A stretch of 64,000 bases of DNA, from positions 62,001 through 126,000 of the forward strand of contig NZ_JACOPN010000008.1 of assembly GCF_014287875.1 (NCBI RefSeq), in the 5' to 3' direction. The translations under genes were made by a program, and so were the position numbers. The stretch comes from Flintibacter faecis. Lineage in GTDB: Bacteria; Bacillota; Clostridia; Oscillospirales; Oscillospiraceae. A model generated the notes under the pieces. That model did not search any database, was not told the DNA's origin, and saw only the letters and a program-made list of their open reading frames with translations. Every line of letters starts with the position of its first letter. The first letter of the stretch is position 1. Positions 26,865-35,286 of this stretch are shown here, piece after piece.

Positions 26865-27109
26865 TCTGTCTTTTCCATAATTTACTCTTTCACATATATA
26901 CACAACTTTTGAACTCAAATCTCACACATTTTTTCAAATGTTTTTCTATCCCATAATACCACAATGTTCTACAATTTGGGCATGAAAAGATGCCGAAGTT
27001 GCCTTCGGCTCTTTTCGGTATCCAGTACCGGTCAAGTGCGTGATTTAGTGAAATCACCGAAGTTCTACCCTATCACACAAAAGGTAAAAGGGAGCGGAAT
27101 TTTACAGGA
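26865..27109. other. Gene-free stretch with hairpin
   Basis: AT-rich. GCCGAAG-ttgc-CTTCGGC (26992-27009) followed by TCTTTTC looks like a terminator without an obvious gene before it on the plus strand, suggesting a lost gene. Confidence 0.5.
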
Positions 27110-27138
27110 TTGACACAGGTCAAGAATGGTGGTATAAG
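27110..27138 (+). promoter_or_regulatory. Sigma-A promoter of the ferritin gene
   Basis: TTGACA (27110-27115), 17 bases, TATAAG (27133-27138). Just downstream AATTGC and GCAATT form an inverted repeat (about 27149-27171), a possible operator in the leader. Confidence 0.7.
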
Positions 27139-27202
27139 GATTTTAGTAATTGCTTTATTCTATGAGCAATTCAAAATCATAAAATACGGGAGGAAATCCA
27201 TA

Positions 27203-27712
27203 ATGGACAAAACGGTACATAAGCTGCTGAATCAGCAGATCAACAAGGAGTTCTACTCCGCATATCTCTATCTGGAGTTTTCTAATTATTTCAAATCCAA
27301 GGGACTTGATGGCTTCGCCAACTGGTACATGATTCAGGCGCAAGAGGAACGGGATCATGCTATGCTGTTCTATACCTATCTTCAAAATCAAAATCAGACT
27401 GTGACATTGGAATCTATTGATAAGCCAGATCCTTCGATTTCCTGCCACATGGATGTCCTGAAAGCCGGGCTGACGCACGAAGAATATGTGACTGGCCTCA
27501 TCAATAATATTTACAGTGCCGCCTATGATGTGAAAGACTTTCGCACCATGCAGTTCCTTGACTGGTTTGTAAAGGAACAGGGCGAGGAAGAAACGAACGC
27601 AAACGATCTTATTTCCAAGATGGAGTTATTCGGCACTGACCCCAAGAGTTTGTATATGCTCAATCAGGAGTTGGCTGCCAGAGTCTATACAGCGCCCTCT
27701 TTGGTTCTGTAA
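27203..27712 (+). CDS. Ferritin
   Basis: Predicted 169 residues, a four-helix non-heme ferritin. Ferroxidase residues are visible: E in NKEFYSAYLYLEFSNYF, E and H in QAQEERDHAMLFY, and E in KEQGEEETNA. It oxidises Fe(II) and stores iron, which also limits peroxide damage. The ATG at 27203 follows GGGAGG. A bidirectional-looking terminator follows. The gene lies among element remnants, but its own promoter and intact motifs suggest it works. Confidence 0.94.
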   Translation: MDKTVHKLLNQQINKEFYSAYLYLEFSNYFKSKGLDGFANWYMIQAQEERDHAMLFYTYLQNQNQTVTLESIDKPDPSISCHMDVLKAGLTHEEYVTGLINNIYSAAYDVKDFRTMQFLDWFVKEQGEEETNANDLISKMELFGTDPKSLYMLNQELAARVYTAPSLVL

Positions 27713-27736
27713 AAGGTTCATTATTTTAAGGTCACA

Positions 27737-27772
27737 AAGGAAAAAACGGCAAGTCTGCCGTCCTTTCCTTTG
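27737..27772. terminator. Terminator between ferritin and the phosphoesterase remnant
   Basis: A 16-bp stem with a 2-base internal mismatch (27737-27752 with 27757-27772), A-rich on one side and T-rich on the other, so it can act on both strands. Confidence 0.75.
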
Positions 27773-27782
27773 CGGCCTTATC

Positions 27783-27990
27783 TTATATAACCCGCATGAT
27801 CTGTTCCCAGAGCAGAATGTGCTTTTCACCAATGGCTTTGTTGTCTTGGTAGCGGCCGAACAGCCAGTAGTGGTATTTTGCTCTTTTCTGGATCGTAAGC
27901 TGGATGCGATCCGCGCCGCAGGCGAAGGTGGCACGGTAGCGCATGTGTTGCCGGAGGATGAACTCCCGATGAATGCCACCGGCTTGGAAA
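27783..27990 (-). pseudogene. Metallophosphoesterase C-terminal remnant
   Basis: The minus strand encodes AKYHYWLFGRYQDNKAIGEK then HILLWEQIMRVI and a stop. This lines up with the end of the intact phosphoesterase at 25778 (FQYWFFGHYHENMVVEKEF... YKKIIRLK). The metal motif GHYH has become GRYQ and the rest of the enzyme is absent. Codon use is GC-rich at third positions as in neighbours. Upstream the frame continues without recognisable similarity. Confidence 0.55.
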
Positions 27991-28032
27991 CGCTGGGCAA
28001 CATCTGAGACCTGTTCGAAACGAGCCTGCGCA

Positions 28033-28161
28033 TGGACAGTATGCAAGCCAGAACAAAGATGTTCGAAATGGCAAAGTGTCTGGAGGACAGCCAAAACCTT
28101 CTGGACTGGATCGTGCAGGCACCGAAGGAAAAGCAGGCATGGATGGGGCTGACAAACTGAG
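28033..28161 (+). other. Short plus-strand frame, possible gene fragment
   Basis: 42 codons starting MDSMQARTKMFEMAKCLEDS and ending with TGA; the same frame is open before an in-frame TGA at about 28007. Looks protein-like, but no ribosome site. Probably a fragment. Confidence 0.25.
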
Positions 28162-28552
28162 CTCTCCCTATAACAGAGCCGCCCCGCAGTGGGCGACTCC
28201 CATCGTTCCGCCGTGTTTGCCCCTGTGAGCCGACGTGTAGGCTTTTTACAGGCAACCCAAGGAGTCCCCCCACATGGGGATCTGAGCGGGTGTTGAGCCG
28301 CTTGTGGGGAAATTAACATCCGGTAAAAAAACAGAAAAAAGGCTCGTAAAATTGGTCTATTGGAATTGACGTTTTATGTATTTTCACGTATACTTAATTT
28401 ACAGATTCACGCGCACATTTACAGATCATTCATCCGTCATCACAAGATGCTGGGTGTTCGAATTGCAAAACGGACAATCGAGCCTCAAAAGCCTGCAAAC
28501 CCTTGCGGCACAAAGCTTTGCGCCCGCATCTTTTTTGTCAACACACTCCAAT
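28162..28552. other. Gene-free, remnant-rich stretch
   Basis: No gene supported. Ends in a strong terminator, so a short transcript or the tail of a lost gene is possible. Confidence 0.3.
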
Positions 28553-28582
28553 CGGAGTATCTTTCGGGATACTCCGTTTTTT
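28553..28582 (+). terminator. Strong terminator without an obvious gene
   Basis: CGGAGTATC (28553-28561), 6-base loop, GATACTCCG (28568-28576), then six Ts. Confidence 0.85.
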
Positions 28583-28609
28583 ATTTTCCAAATTGTTCTG
28601 TGATAGTTG

Positions 28610-28812
28610 TACGGAAACGTGCAGTTTTTGCTTATTTTCGGTTCTACGTCGATAGTTGGGGTAGAGAAAAAACTCACCTTGTCCGCATCACCCATCCAAG
28701 AAGAGATGGAACTGGAGAGGTTTCTTTCATTACCGGTTGGATGGTGGAGCCAGGCGGAAAATTGAGGATGACAACACCCTATGGAGGCAAATCATATGCA
28801 AGAAATGGATAA
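28610..28812 (+). pseudogene. Toxin-like C-terminal domain fragment (DUF6883-like)
   Basis: About 65 residues: THLVRITHPRRDGTGEVSFI then TGWMVEPGGKLRMTTPYGGK. The pattern of a hydrophobic strand, T-G-W and L-x-T-x-Y/P-G resembles DUF6883-type domains found at the C-termini of polymorphic toxins. No start or carrier domain is present; the frame upstream passes through a terminator hairpin. Its end overlaps the start of the next small gene, the usual toxin-immunity order. The family match is from memory and uncertain. Confidence 0.4.
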
Positions 28813-29104
28813 CGTAAGAGTCACCGTTGAAAAAGAAACCTATTCACGAGATGGCGTTCATAAAGGTATGTATGGGTTGATTTGCTATCCCAAATGCGTC
28901 AAAGGCTATTGGCTGGTCAATTTTCCACAATGCGGCGAGAAGGATGATATTGCTGAGATCAGCATCAAAGAAGAAGATTTGGAAGTCGTGCGAATCCTTG
29001 ACGCATGCGTGAACGAGCAAATCAAGGCGCAATTTGAAAAAGAAGCCAATCAGACAAAATTATTTGCCGAAATGCCGGATGATCTTTCTGATTATCGCAT
29101 CTAA
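28796..29104 (+). CDS. Small acidic protein, possible immunity protein, 102 residues
   Basis: The ATG at 28796 has GGAGG at 28783-28787. The N-terminal 60 residues (DNVRVTVEKETYSRDGVHKG... YWLVNF... ISIKEEDLEVV) look like the SH3-like fold of DUF4926-type proteins, often immunity proteins; the rest is an acidic helical tail. It overlaps the toxin-like fragment. Immunity function is inferred from position. Confidence 0.6.
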   Translation: MQEMDNVRVTVEKETYSRDGVHKGMYGLICYPKCVKGYWLVNFPQCGEKDDIAEISIKEEDLEVVRILDACVNEQIKAQFEKEANQTKLFAEMPDDLSDYRI

Positions 29105-29197
29105 TGAGATAAAACCTCGTGCTTACGATGCTAAAACCATTGATAAGGCCGGATTTTCCCAAGGCCTAGTATTAAATTCCGACCACACAATGATAAT

Positions 29198-29233
29198 CCG
29201 AACTACATGATTCAAGTGGGTGATGTAGTTCGG
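29198..29233. repeat. 11-bp inverted repeat
   Basis: CCGAACTACAT (29198-29208) and ATGTAGTTCGG (29223-29233) are perfect arms with a 14-base gap. Could be a hairpin or an operator. Confidence 0.5.
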
Positions 29234-29268
29234 AGTTATGATTTCTATTGAAAATATTCTATGAATTG

Positions 29269-29305
29269 AACAAGGGTAGGAATTCATTCCTGCCCTTGTT
29301 TTTTT
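29269..29305 (+). terminator. Strong terminator
   Basis: A 14-bp stem (29269-29282 with 29287-29300, one wobble), 4-base loop, T-run. Confidence 0.85.
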
Positions 29306-29345
29306 GCCTTTATCTGCTATCATTAAATTGATAAAGGTGGTTTTC

Positions 29346-29477
29346 ATGAAATGCCCATTTTGTGGTGAAGAAATGCAGCAGGGGGGTCTGTATGTTTCGA
29401 CTCGATATCGACTTTTTCCCGCTCTTGATCCTTGTGCCTGCTATTGTGCAGTTTACCATCTGTTTGCTGGCTGGTAA
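29346..29477 (+). CDS. Zinc-knuckle peptide, 43 residues (possibly truncated)
   Basis: MKCPFCGEEMQQGGLYVSTR matches the start of small clostridial zinc-ribbon proteins (M-K-C-P-x-C-G-x-x-M). After that the frame drifts and stops, overlapping the next gene in another frame. AAAGGTGG precedes the ATG. Either a real short peptide or the start of a gene broken by deletion. Confidence 0.45.
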   Translation: MKCPFCGEEMQQGGLYVSTRYRLFPALDPCACYCAVYHLFAGW

Positions 29478-29712
29478 AAAAATGAGGTTTTGCATCGGGA
29501 TTCTTCCGTTTGCATTTTTATCTTTTGCGGGATATGGGTACCTTGCAGATCGGGCTTGGAACCTCCCGTATCCTGGGTTATTTGAACCAGACTTTATGAT
29601 GAGCAGTGCGATGGCCGGTTTTTTAGCATTTGGCGCCATGTTTATAGGAACAATATTAGGTACAATATTATGGGCATTATGGGCCATTTTTCGCAAAATG
29701 ATAGGAGGTTAA
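29392..29712 (+). CDS. Small membrane protein, 106 residues
   Basis: Starts MFRLDIDFFPLLILVPAIVQ with about four hydrophobic segments covering most of its length. An AGGGGGG-type site precedes the ATG at 29392. Overlaps the zinc-knuckle frame and is followed 3 bases later by another membrane protein. No family recognised. Confidence 0.65.
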   Translation: MFRLDIDFFPLLILVPAIVQFTICLLAGKKMRFCIGILPFAFLSFAGYGYLADRAWNLPYPGLFEPDFMMSSAMAGFLAFGAMFIGTILGTILWALWAIFRKMIGG

Positions 29713-29715
29713 AAT

Positions 29716-29991
29716 ATGTGGTTAGTAATGGGTTTTGGTGCCATTGTTTTTGCAATCCTAAATTTGGTTTGGACATCTAAACAGAAAAATTCAAAATGCT
29801 TTGGTTTTATAAGTTTATCGTTGACAGCATTAACTGCATGCTCATTTTATTCGGATGCCGCCATGCGAGTTATCAATGAGGATTGGGGCGGTCTTATGGA
29901 TATATTGCCCTCTATGAGCAAAGCGTTATGGATTTGTGTCATCATATCTATTTTAGCAAATTCTATCATGCTTTTGGGAGATAAGAAGTAA
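29716..29991 (+). CDS. Small membrane protein, 91 residues
   Basis: Two to three hydrophobic helices: MWLVMGFGAIVFAILNLVW, ISLSLTALTACSFYSDA and ALWICVIISILANSIMLL, with EDWGGLMDILPSM between the last two. A perfect AGGAGG precedes it. I recall similar small membrane proteins downstream of zinc-ribbon genes in Lachnospiraceae and Ruminococcaceae; function unknown. Confidence 0.75.
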   Translation: MWLVMGFGAIVFAILNLVWTSKQKNSKCFGFISLSLTALTACSFYSDAAMRVINEDWGGLMDILPSMSKALWICVIISILANSIMLLGDKK

Positions 29992-30023
29992 GTCAATTTT
30001 AGCTTGTCGAGCCAATGATGAAA

Positions 30024-30058
30024 GGCGGGAGCATCGGTTGAGATGCTCCCGCCTCTGT
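30024..30058 (+). terminator. Terminator after the small membrane genes
   Basis: 12-bp perfect stem (30024-30035 with 30042-30053), 6-base loop, weak T-run. Confidence 0.75.
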
Positions 30059-30482
30059 TATGCCTGTTTCTGTTGCTCGGTCTGCTGTTTTGCTTTCCGC
30101 TCGGCGTATTCCTTGTTCCCATGGTGGTGCCGTCGAGATTTATGCGCAAAATTGTTGCTTCCTGTATTATGGGTACCCAGCATTCCTATGGCGTTTTCGC
30201 GATGAGCTTGAAGATGGAACAAGTATAAGGGCATTTTCGAGTCTTACTGCGAGGAGATTTTAAGGCGTAAACGAGAAGAACAGGCATGGTTGCGGAGCGC
30301 TCCCGCCGCAAAGAGCAAGCGGCCCGGTATGTGGGAAGATATATAGGGATCGGTTCGCGCGGACGATGCCGCAAGGCTGATAGCCGAGCCTGCCTGCGGC
30401 AAGCGACACAGACCGGCGCGCTGGCGATCACGTTGTATATCGTCCTCATGATTTTGCCCCCATATTTCATACAAGACGGGAG
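30059..30482. other. Stretch with coding scraps of lost element genes
   Basis: No intact gene. The minus strand at about 30061-30120 encodes NKEYAERKAKQQTEQQKQA and a stop, like the basic, glutamine-rich tail of a mobilisation protein. The plus strand at about 30229-30340 has FESYCEEILRRKREEQAWLR in an open frame without a start. Both look like fragments. Confidence 0.35.
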
Positions 30483-30511
30483 TATACAGCGGGAGCGCAA
30501 TATGGTATAAT
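30483..30511 (+). promoter_or_regulatory. Promoter of the first SLH gene
   Basis: TATACA (30483-30488), 17 bases, TGG-TATAAT (30506-30511); near-consensus -10, weak -35. Confidence 0.5.
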
Positions 30512-30562
30512 TAAATGACATGCGCGAATAGAAAAACCTACAAAAAAGATAGGAGAATGACT

Positions 30563-33500
30563 ATGAAGAAAAGGCTCTTAAGCTCCTTCCTCACGTTAGC
30601 CCTGCTGCTGACGCTGCTGCCAACGGCGGTGATGGCAGAGGGCGAGAACAAGAATACGATTTATACCCGCTATGTTTCTTCTAATAGTTCAATGGGTAGT
30701 GGCACACAGGCAGATCCCTTCAAGTTCTTTGAAGACGCCCTGAACAAGGCAGAAACTGGTGATACCATCGTTATTTTAGGCAAGGCCTATCAAAACGACA
30801 CGGCGGGCGGAACCTCGGGCCAAAGCGCCCCCCTGATCATCAACAAGCCGGTCACCATTGAGGGCCGCACTGAGCAGAACAGTGAAGGTAACGCCTCTTT
30901 CAATATCCGGTCTGGCGGTATCGTCCTTGGCGCGGATGTGACCATGAAGAATGTGGTGTTAGAACTGGCAAACAGATATCATAACGCCATTTTTGTGAAC
31001 GGTCACAGCTTTACCGCCGAAAATGTCACGCGAGGACATGGCTTCCGCGAGGTACATCTGTTTGCCGGTGGAATTGGTCAGGTTGCTCAATCGGCATCGG
31101 TAAACCTTCCCGCATCCGGTAATTCCGCGGTTCTTAATCTGCAAAACAGCACGTTTGGTAATATCTACGCCGGTGGCGTAGCGGCTGGCTATACCGGTGC
31201 CGTCTCAGTAACAGTGGAAAAGGGCACGGTAGGCACCATCTACGGCAGCGGCGCTAATGAAAGTGTTCCAGGTGGAAACTGGTTCGACACCACGGAGTCT
31301 CCCGCTCCGACAGCCAATTCTAATTATACAGTCTCCGGCCCGGTGAATATTACTGTTGATGGCGCGTCCACGGTGGGCGAGGCATATACCGTTTCCGTAA
31401 ATGGAAACGGTTCGAGCGACACCTCCTTGACCATTAACACGGCTGTCGAAAGCAAGAAGCTCAGCCTTGCCGATCTGAAAAGCCTGACGATCAACGGCGG
31501 CACGGCTGCCGTCGCGGCGATCAATGAAACGGCTGATGTGACGCTCAACAACAATGCCACCATCAGCTTTGCGGGATCAAAAACCGTTAACAGCCTGTCC
31601 GGTAACGGCAAGATCGTTCTTGGCAAGGAGGACAAGCTGACCATCACCAGCGCGTTTAATGGCACCCATGTCTTTGAAACCACCGGCGGGACGAATGGAC
31701 AGTCTGGCCTTGCGAATGCGAATCATACATACATCACAGCGGCGAGTGGTGATGCGACCGTCAATTTTACACCCTATGAATCGCAGAAGGGTTTCCTGAC
31801 GCTGAATAAGAATACGGAAAACGGCGAGTTTGCGTGGGTAACATCTAAGGCGCCGGAGAGCAAAAAATACGTTGAAAAGCTTGAAATTGATCCCGCCAGC
31901 AAGAACATCACCAAAACCGCAGCGGAGATCAATGACGAGATCAACGGCGGCGCAGAGATCAAGGTGCTGATTGGAAATCACGACGCGCTGCAAGATGTTC
32001 CGCTTACCTTTACGGTAAACAACCAGCCGGCACAATACGATTCCTTTTATGGATATGTAGCCGGAAACATTGCGCTTACTGTATCCGATACGAATGACCC
32101 CGGTGTAGCAGACTTCTATATTGGGAAAAAAGACAATAATTCCACCATTGCCGCAGGCATCTACAACTTCACCGTCACCGCTCCGACTGCCAATAGCACA
32201 GTCTCGGACACCTTCACCCTCACCGTCACGGACGGAGAGGAAAACAAGCCCCAGCAGCCCGAAGGCATCCACGATCTTTTCAATCCGAAGGATAGCAGTA
32301 AGCAGGAGAAGTTCCTGGCAAGGGTCATGAACCGGATGCTCTATCTGGATACGGAGATCGATGTGTCCGACATTGATATTTCTCCAGAAGATATTAAATA
32401 CACCACTGCTACCGGCCCAGTGACGGGAGAATACGCGACAAGATGGCTCATCAAGCAAAACCTCTTCCACTCGGACGTTTCAACTCAGTACGGATCGTAC
32501 CCGAAATTTACTTATAAGAGCAACGGCAAGATCGCGACGGTGAAGGTTCAGTACGGCCCGTCTTGGACACTGGATTTTGTCAAACGCGCCATTGCGGCTT
32601 ATGATGAGGCTATGAAACTGATTCAGCCGGATGATGGAGACTTCGCGAAAATTCTGAAACTCCATGATTGGATCGTCAAGAATGTGTCTTACGGTATGGG
32701 TAAGGGGAACGCGGATTTTGCCGTGGGTGCCCTCGCGAATCGATCCGCAGTTTGCGCGGGATACGCGGATTGCTACAAATTCCTGTTGGAGCAGGTCGGT
32801 ATCGAAAGCATCCGCGTGAACGCAAAGACCTCGACGGAGCCTCACGCATGGAATCTGGTCTTGTTTGACGGCCACTATTTCCATGTGGATACCACATGGG
32901 ATCGCGGCCTCGGAGCTAATCCAAGCGTCCATCACGACTATTTTATGCTCAATGACGCGGAATTCAACCAGAATGGCATACACACGGACGACTGGAAGAC
33001 GAAGGACAAGAACTATCCCCAAGGCAATACCTGCTCTATCGAAAACAAATTCTATCAGAAGAATACTGATATTGCGACCGATAAGCAGATCGCCGAAAAT
33101 CCGATCCGCATCAAGCATCAGTATCCAGCCGATGCCAAGTTCCAGACCTCTGAGACGCAGCATTGGGCCAACTGCGCGGGCGGAACGGAGATCCGGGAGG
33201 CGCATAGTGGTTCCCCCTGTACCGTGTGCGGCTATGGGAATAAGCCCCAGCCCATCGAAAAGACCCTCTCCCACATCACTATCACCGCGCCGCCCACAAA
33301 GACGAAATATGTTGCGGGTGAGAACTTTGATCCCGCTGGCATGGAGGTCACGGCCCATTACAGTGATCGTAGCGAGCAGGTCGTGTCCAATTACACCTTC
33401 GAGCCTACAAGAGCGCTGACCTCATCTGATACAAGCATTACCGTCAGCTACACCGAGGGCAACCAAACAGCAACCACCACGCAGGCGATCACTGTGAACG

Positions 33501-34951
33501 CCAAGAACCCGGAACCGAATCCCGAGCCGAAGCCAGAACCGAAGCCCGAGCCTGAAAAGCCCGCGAAGAAAAATCAGGCCGCGCTGGTGCTCAGCGCCAG
33601 CAAAACCCGCCTCGTCGTGGGAGAAGTGCTGACGCTGTCGGCTGTGGGCGGCTCCACCAACCACAACGCGGTTTACAAGGTCTCTGGCGATGGGGCTGTC
33701 AACATCACTGGCAGCACCCTGACCGCGACGAAAGCGGGAACGGTGACGATCACAGCCAGCAAAGCTGGTGACGAGACGTACAACGAGGTCGTCAGCAATT
33801 CGGTCACCATTACCATTACAAATCCCTCTCAGTCCGGTGGCGGATCTTCCTCCGGTGGCGGATCTTCCTCCGGTGGCGGATCTTCCTCCGGCGGCTCCGG
33901 CAGCTCCGGCGGCGGTTCTTCCTCTGGCGGCTCCAGCAGCTCCGGCAAGGTGGAGACCACCACCAAGCCCAACGGCACCACCGTCCAGACCGAGACCAAG
34001 GCCGACGGCACCAAGGTGGAGACCACCACCGCCAAGGACGGCAGCACTTCCAAGACTACCACCAACCCCAACGGCAGCTCCGTCACCGAGAACAAGGCCG
34101 CCGATGGCTCCACCGGCACGGTGAAGACCGACAAGAACGGTCAGACCACGGCGGAGACCGCTCTCAGCAGCAAGGCCGTCGAGACCGCCAAGAAGAACGG
34201 TGAGGCGGTGAAGGCCCCTGTGGAGGTGGAGGCCACCCGGAATTCCATTACCGCGCCCGTGGTGAACATCGAAGTACCCAAGAGTGCAGGCGAGACCAAG
34301 GTGGAGATCCCGGTCACCAATGTGAAGCCCGGCACTGTGGCCGTCCTCGTCCATCCTGATGGCACCGAGGAGATCATCAAGAACTCCCTGCCCACCGAGG
34401 ACGGCATCCAGCTCACCGTCAACGGCGGCGCCACGGTGAAAATCGTGGACAATTCCAAGGACTTCATCGACACCCGTGAGCACTGGTCGAGAGATCAGGT
34501 GAACTTCGTTGCCGCCCGTGAACTGTTCCAGGGCGTGGGCGACAACCAGTTTGGCGTGGGGCATCCCATGACGCGCGGCATGGTGAATACCGTGCTGGCG
34601 CGGCTGGCCGGTGTGGACACCACCTCCGCTGCCGGGCAGAACTGGTACGATAAGGGCGTCGCGTGGGCGCGGGAAAACGGCGTGTCCGATGGAACGAACC
34701 CCAACGGCAATGTCACCCGTGAGCAGCTTGCCACCATGCTCTATCGCTATGCCGGGTCTCCCGCCGTGAGCGGCTCTCTGCCGTTCTCCGATGCGGACAG
34801 CGTGAGCGATTACGCGCAGAACGCCCTCATTTGGGCAACGCAAAACGGCATCCTCAACGGCTACGGAGACGGGCGCATTGGCCCGAAAGCCAACGCCGAG
34901 CGCGCGCAGGTCGCCGCCATGATGGCGCGGTTTATCCAGAACGCACAGTAA
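30563..34951 (+). CDS. Large SLH surface protein with transglutaminase-like domain
   Basis: Predicted 1462 residues. Signal peptide MKKRLLSSFLTLALLLTLLP...VMAEG; a repeat-rich, beta-helix-like region (about 30-500); a transglutaminase-like core (about 690-790) with the triad C in RSAVCAGYAD, H in EPHAWNLV and D in VDTTWDRG; bacterial Ig-like domains (about 915-985 and 1010-1085); a PEPKPEP linker; a Gly/Ser linker (about 1090-1130); and three SLH repeats (about 1296-1461) that bind the cell wall. It is exported and wall-attached. The core may cut or crosslink peptides; activity is unproven. The ATG at 30563 has AGGAG seven bases before; ATG 30557 is too close. Confidence 0.92.
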   Translation: MKKRLLSSFLTLALLLTLLPTAVMAEGENKNTIYTRYVSSNSSMGSGTQADPFKFFEDALNKAETGDTIVILGKAYQNDTAGGTSGQSAPLIINKPVTIEGRTEQNSEGNASFNIRSGGIVLGADVTMKNVVLELANRYHNAIFVNGHSFTAENVTRGHGFREVHLFAGGIGQVAQSASVNLPASGNSAVLNLQNSTFGNIYAGGVAAGYTGAVSVTVEKGTVGTIYGSGANESVPGGNWFDTTESPAPTANSNYTVSGPVNITVDGASTVGEAYTVSVNGNGSSDTSLTINTAVESKKLSLADLKSLTINGGTAAVAAINETADVTLNNNATISFAGSKTVNSLSGNGKIVLGKEDKLTITSAFNGTHVFETTGGTNGQSGLANANHTYITAASGDATVNFTPYESQKGFLTLNKNTENGEFAWVTSKAPESKKYVEKLEIDPASKNITKTAAEINDEINGGAEIKVLIGNHDALQDVPLTFTVNNQPAQYDSFYGYVAGNIALTVSDTNDPGVADFYIGKKDNNSTIAAGIYNFTVTAPTANSTVSDTFTLTVTDGEENKPQQPEGIHDLFNPKDSSKQEKFLARVMNRMLYLDTEIDVSDIDISPEDIKYTTATGPVTGEYATRWLIKQNLFHSDVSTQYGSYPKFTYKSNGKIATVKVQYGPSWTLDFVKRAIAAYDEAMKLIQPDDGDFAKILKLHDWIVKNVSYGMGKGNADFAVGALANRSAVCAGYADCYKFLLEQVGIESIRVNAKTSTEPHAWNLVLFDGHYFHVDTTWDRGLGANPSVHHDYFMLNDAEFNQNGIHTDDWKTKDKNYPQGNTCSIENKFYQKNTDIATDKQIAENPIRIKHQYPADAKFQTSETQHWANCAGGTEIREAHSGSPCTVCGYGNKPQPIEKTLSHITITAPPTKTKYVAGENFDPAGMEVTAHYSDRSEQVVSNYTFEPTRALTSSDTSITVSYTEGNQTATTTQAITVNAKNPEPNPEPKPEPKPEPEKPAKKNQAALVLSASKTRLVVGEVLTLSAVGGSTNHNAVYKVSGDGAVNITGSTLTATKAGTVTITASKAGDETYNEVVSNSVTITITNPSQSGGGSSSGGGSSSGGGSSSGGSGSSGGGSSSGGSSSSGKVETTTKPNGTTVQTETKADGTKVETTTAKDGSTSKTTTNPNGSSVTENKAADGSTGTVKTDKNGQTTAETALSSKAVETAKKNGEAVKAPVEVEATRNSITAPVVNIEVPKSAGETKVEIPVTNVKPGTVAVLVHPDGTEEIIKNSLPTEDGIQLTVNGGATVKIVDNSKDFIDTREHWSRDQVNFVAARELFQGVGDNQFGVGHPMTRGMVNTVLARLAGVDTTSAAGQNWYDKGVAWARENGVSDGTNPNGNVTREQLATMLYRYAGSPAVSGSLPFSDADSVSDYAQNALIWATQNGILNGYGDGRIGPKANAERAQVAAMMARFIQNAQ
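33835..33960 (+). repeat. Gly/Ser linker repeats
   Basis: Three tandem copies of an 18-bp unit (GGTGGCGGATCTTCCTCC) and degenerate copies, coding for GGGSSS repeats; prone to length change by slippage. Confidence 0.85.
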
Positions 34952-35243
34952 ACAAACCCTCTTCCCATCAAAGCAGCTTTCACAAGGACGAATCGGAGGG
35001 CACTTATGATGGGATATCGGATGAATTCGATTGTCTCCCTCTCCGCCTCTGTGCGCGGTCAAATGGGCCGTAAGGACCGCCCGACGAGATAAATCTCGGT
35101 CAGGCAAAGCTGTAAAGCGAGGGCATCTGCATTGCCCGCAAGGGCGGCCGGCTTCTTCTAAACCACGGCAAGATAGCGGGGCGCACAGTCCTGTGGCCGC
35201 CCCGCCGCCTTGCCATGTGCAAGTACAATCGCATAGAAAACGA
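34952..35243 (+). ncRNA. Structured gene-free region, candidate RNA
   Basis: No gene. Successive hairpins: GCGGTC...GACCGC (about 35056-35081), CGAGAT-aa-ATCTCG (about 35085-35098), GGGCA...TGCCC (about 35121-35138), and a long stem in which GGCAAG and GCGGGGCG pair with CGCCCCGC and CTTGCC (about 35168-35216). It ends in a strong terminator at 35244, giving a transcript of about 200-250 bases. I compared it from memory with cyclic-di-GMP, cobalamin and SAM riboswitches and could not match it. Confidence 0.35.
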
Positions 35244-35286
35244 GAGCATCGCTGTTGGTATGTCATACCGCGGCGATGCTCTTTTT
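35244..35286 (+). terminator. Strong terminator
   Basis: GAGCATCGC (35244-35252) pairs with GCGATGCTC (35273-35281), with GGTATG/CATACC inside, followed by five Ts. Confidence 0.9.

Noticed and set aside
27819..28007. Plus-strand frame opposite the phosphoesterase remnant
   Set aside because: The minus strand matches a phosphoesterase end and has better codon use; the plus frame has no ribosome site.
28440..28470. tRNA-like GTTCGAAT sequence
   Set aside because: No cloverleaf can be folded around it.
33835..33960. CRISPR-like short repeats
   Set aside because: They are in-frame Gly/Ser codons in a surface-protein linker, without spacers.
35038..35220. Cyclic-di-GMP-I riboswitch
   Set aside because: A piece resembling the 3' half exists, but the GGGCAAACC/GACGCAAAGC core in the right order is absent, so I list it only as an unassigned structured RNA.
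33422..35266. Minus-strand frame of over 600 codons opposite the first SLH gene
   Set aside because: Gly/His-rich antisense of Gly/Ser linker and SLH repeats; no start signals.
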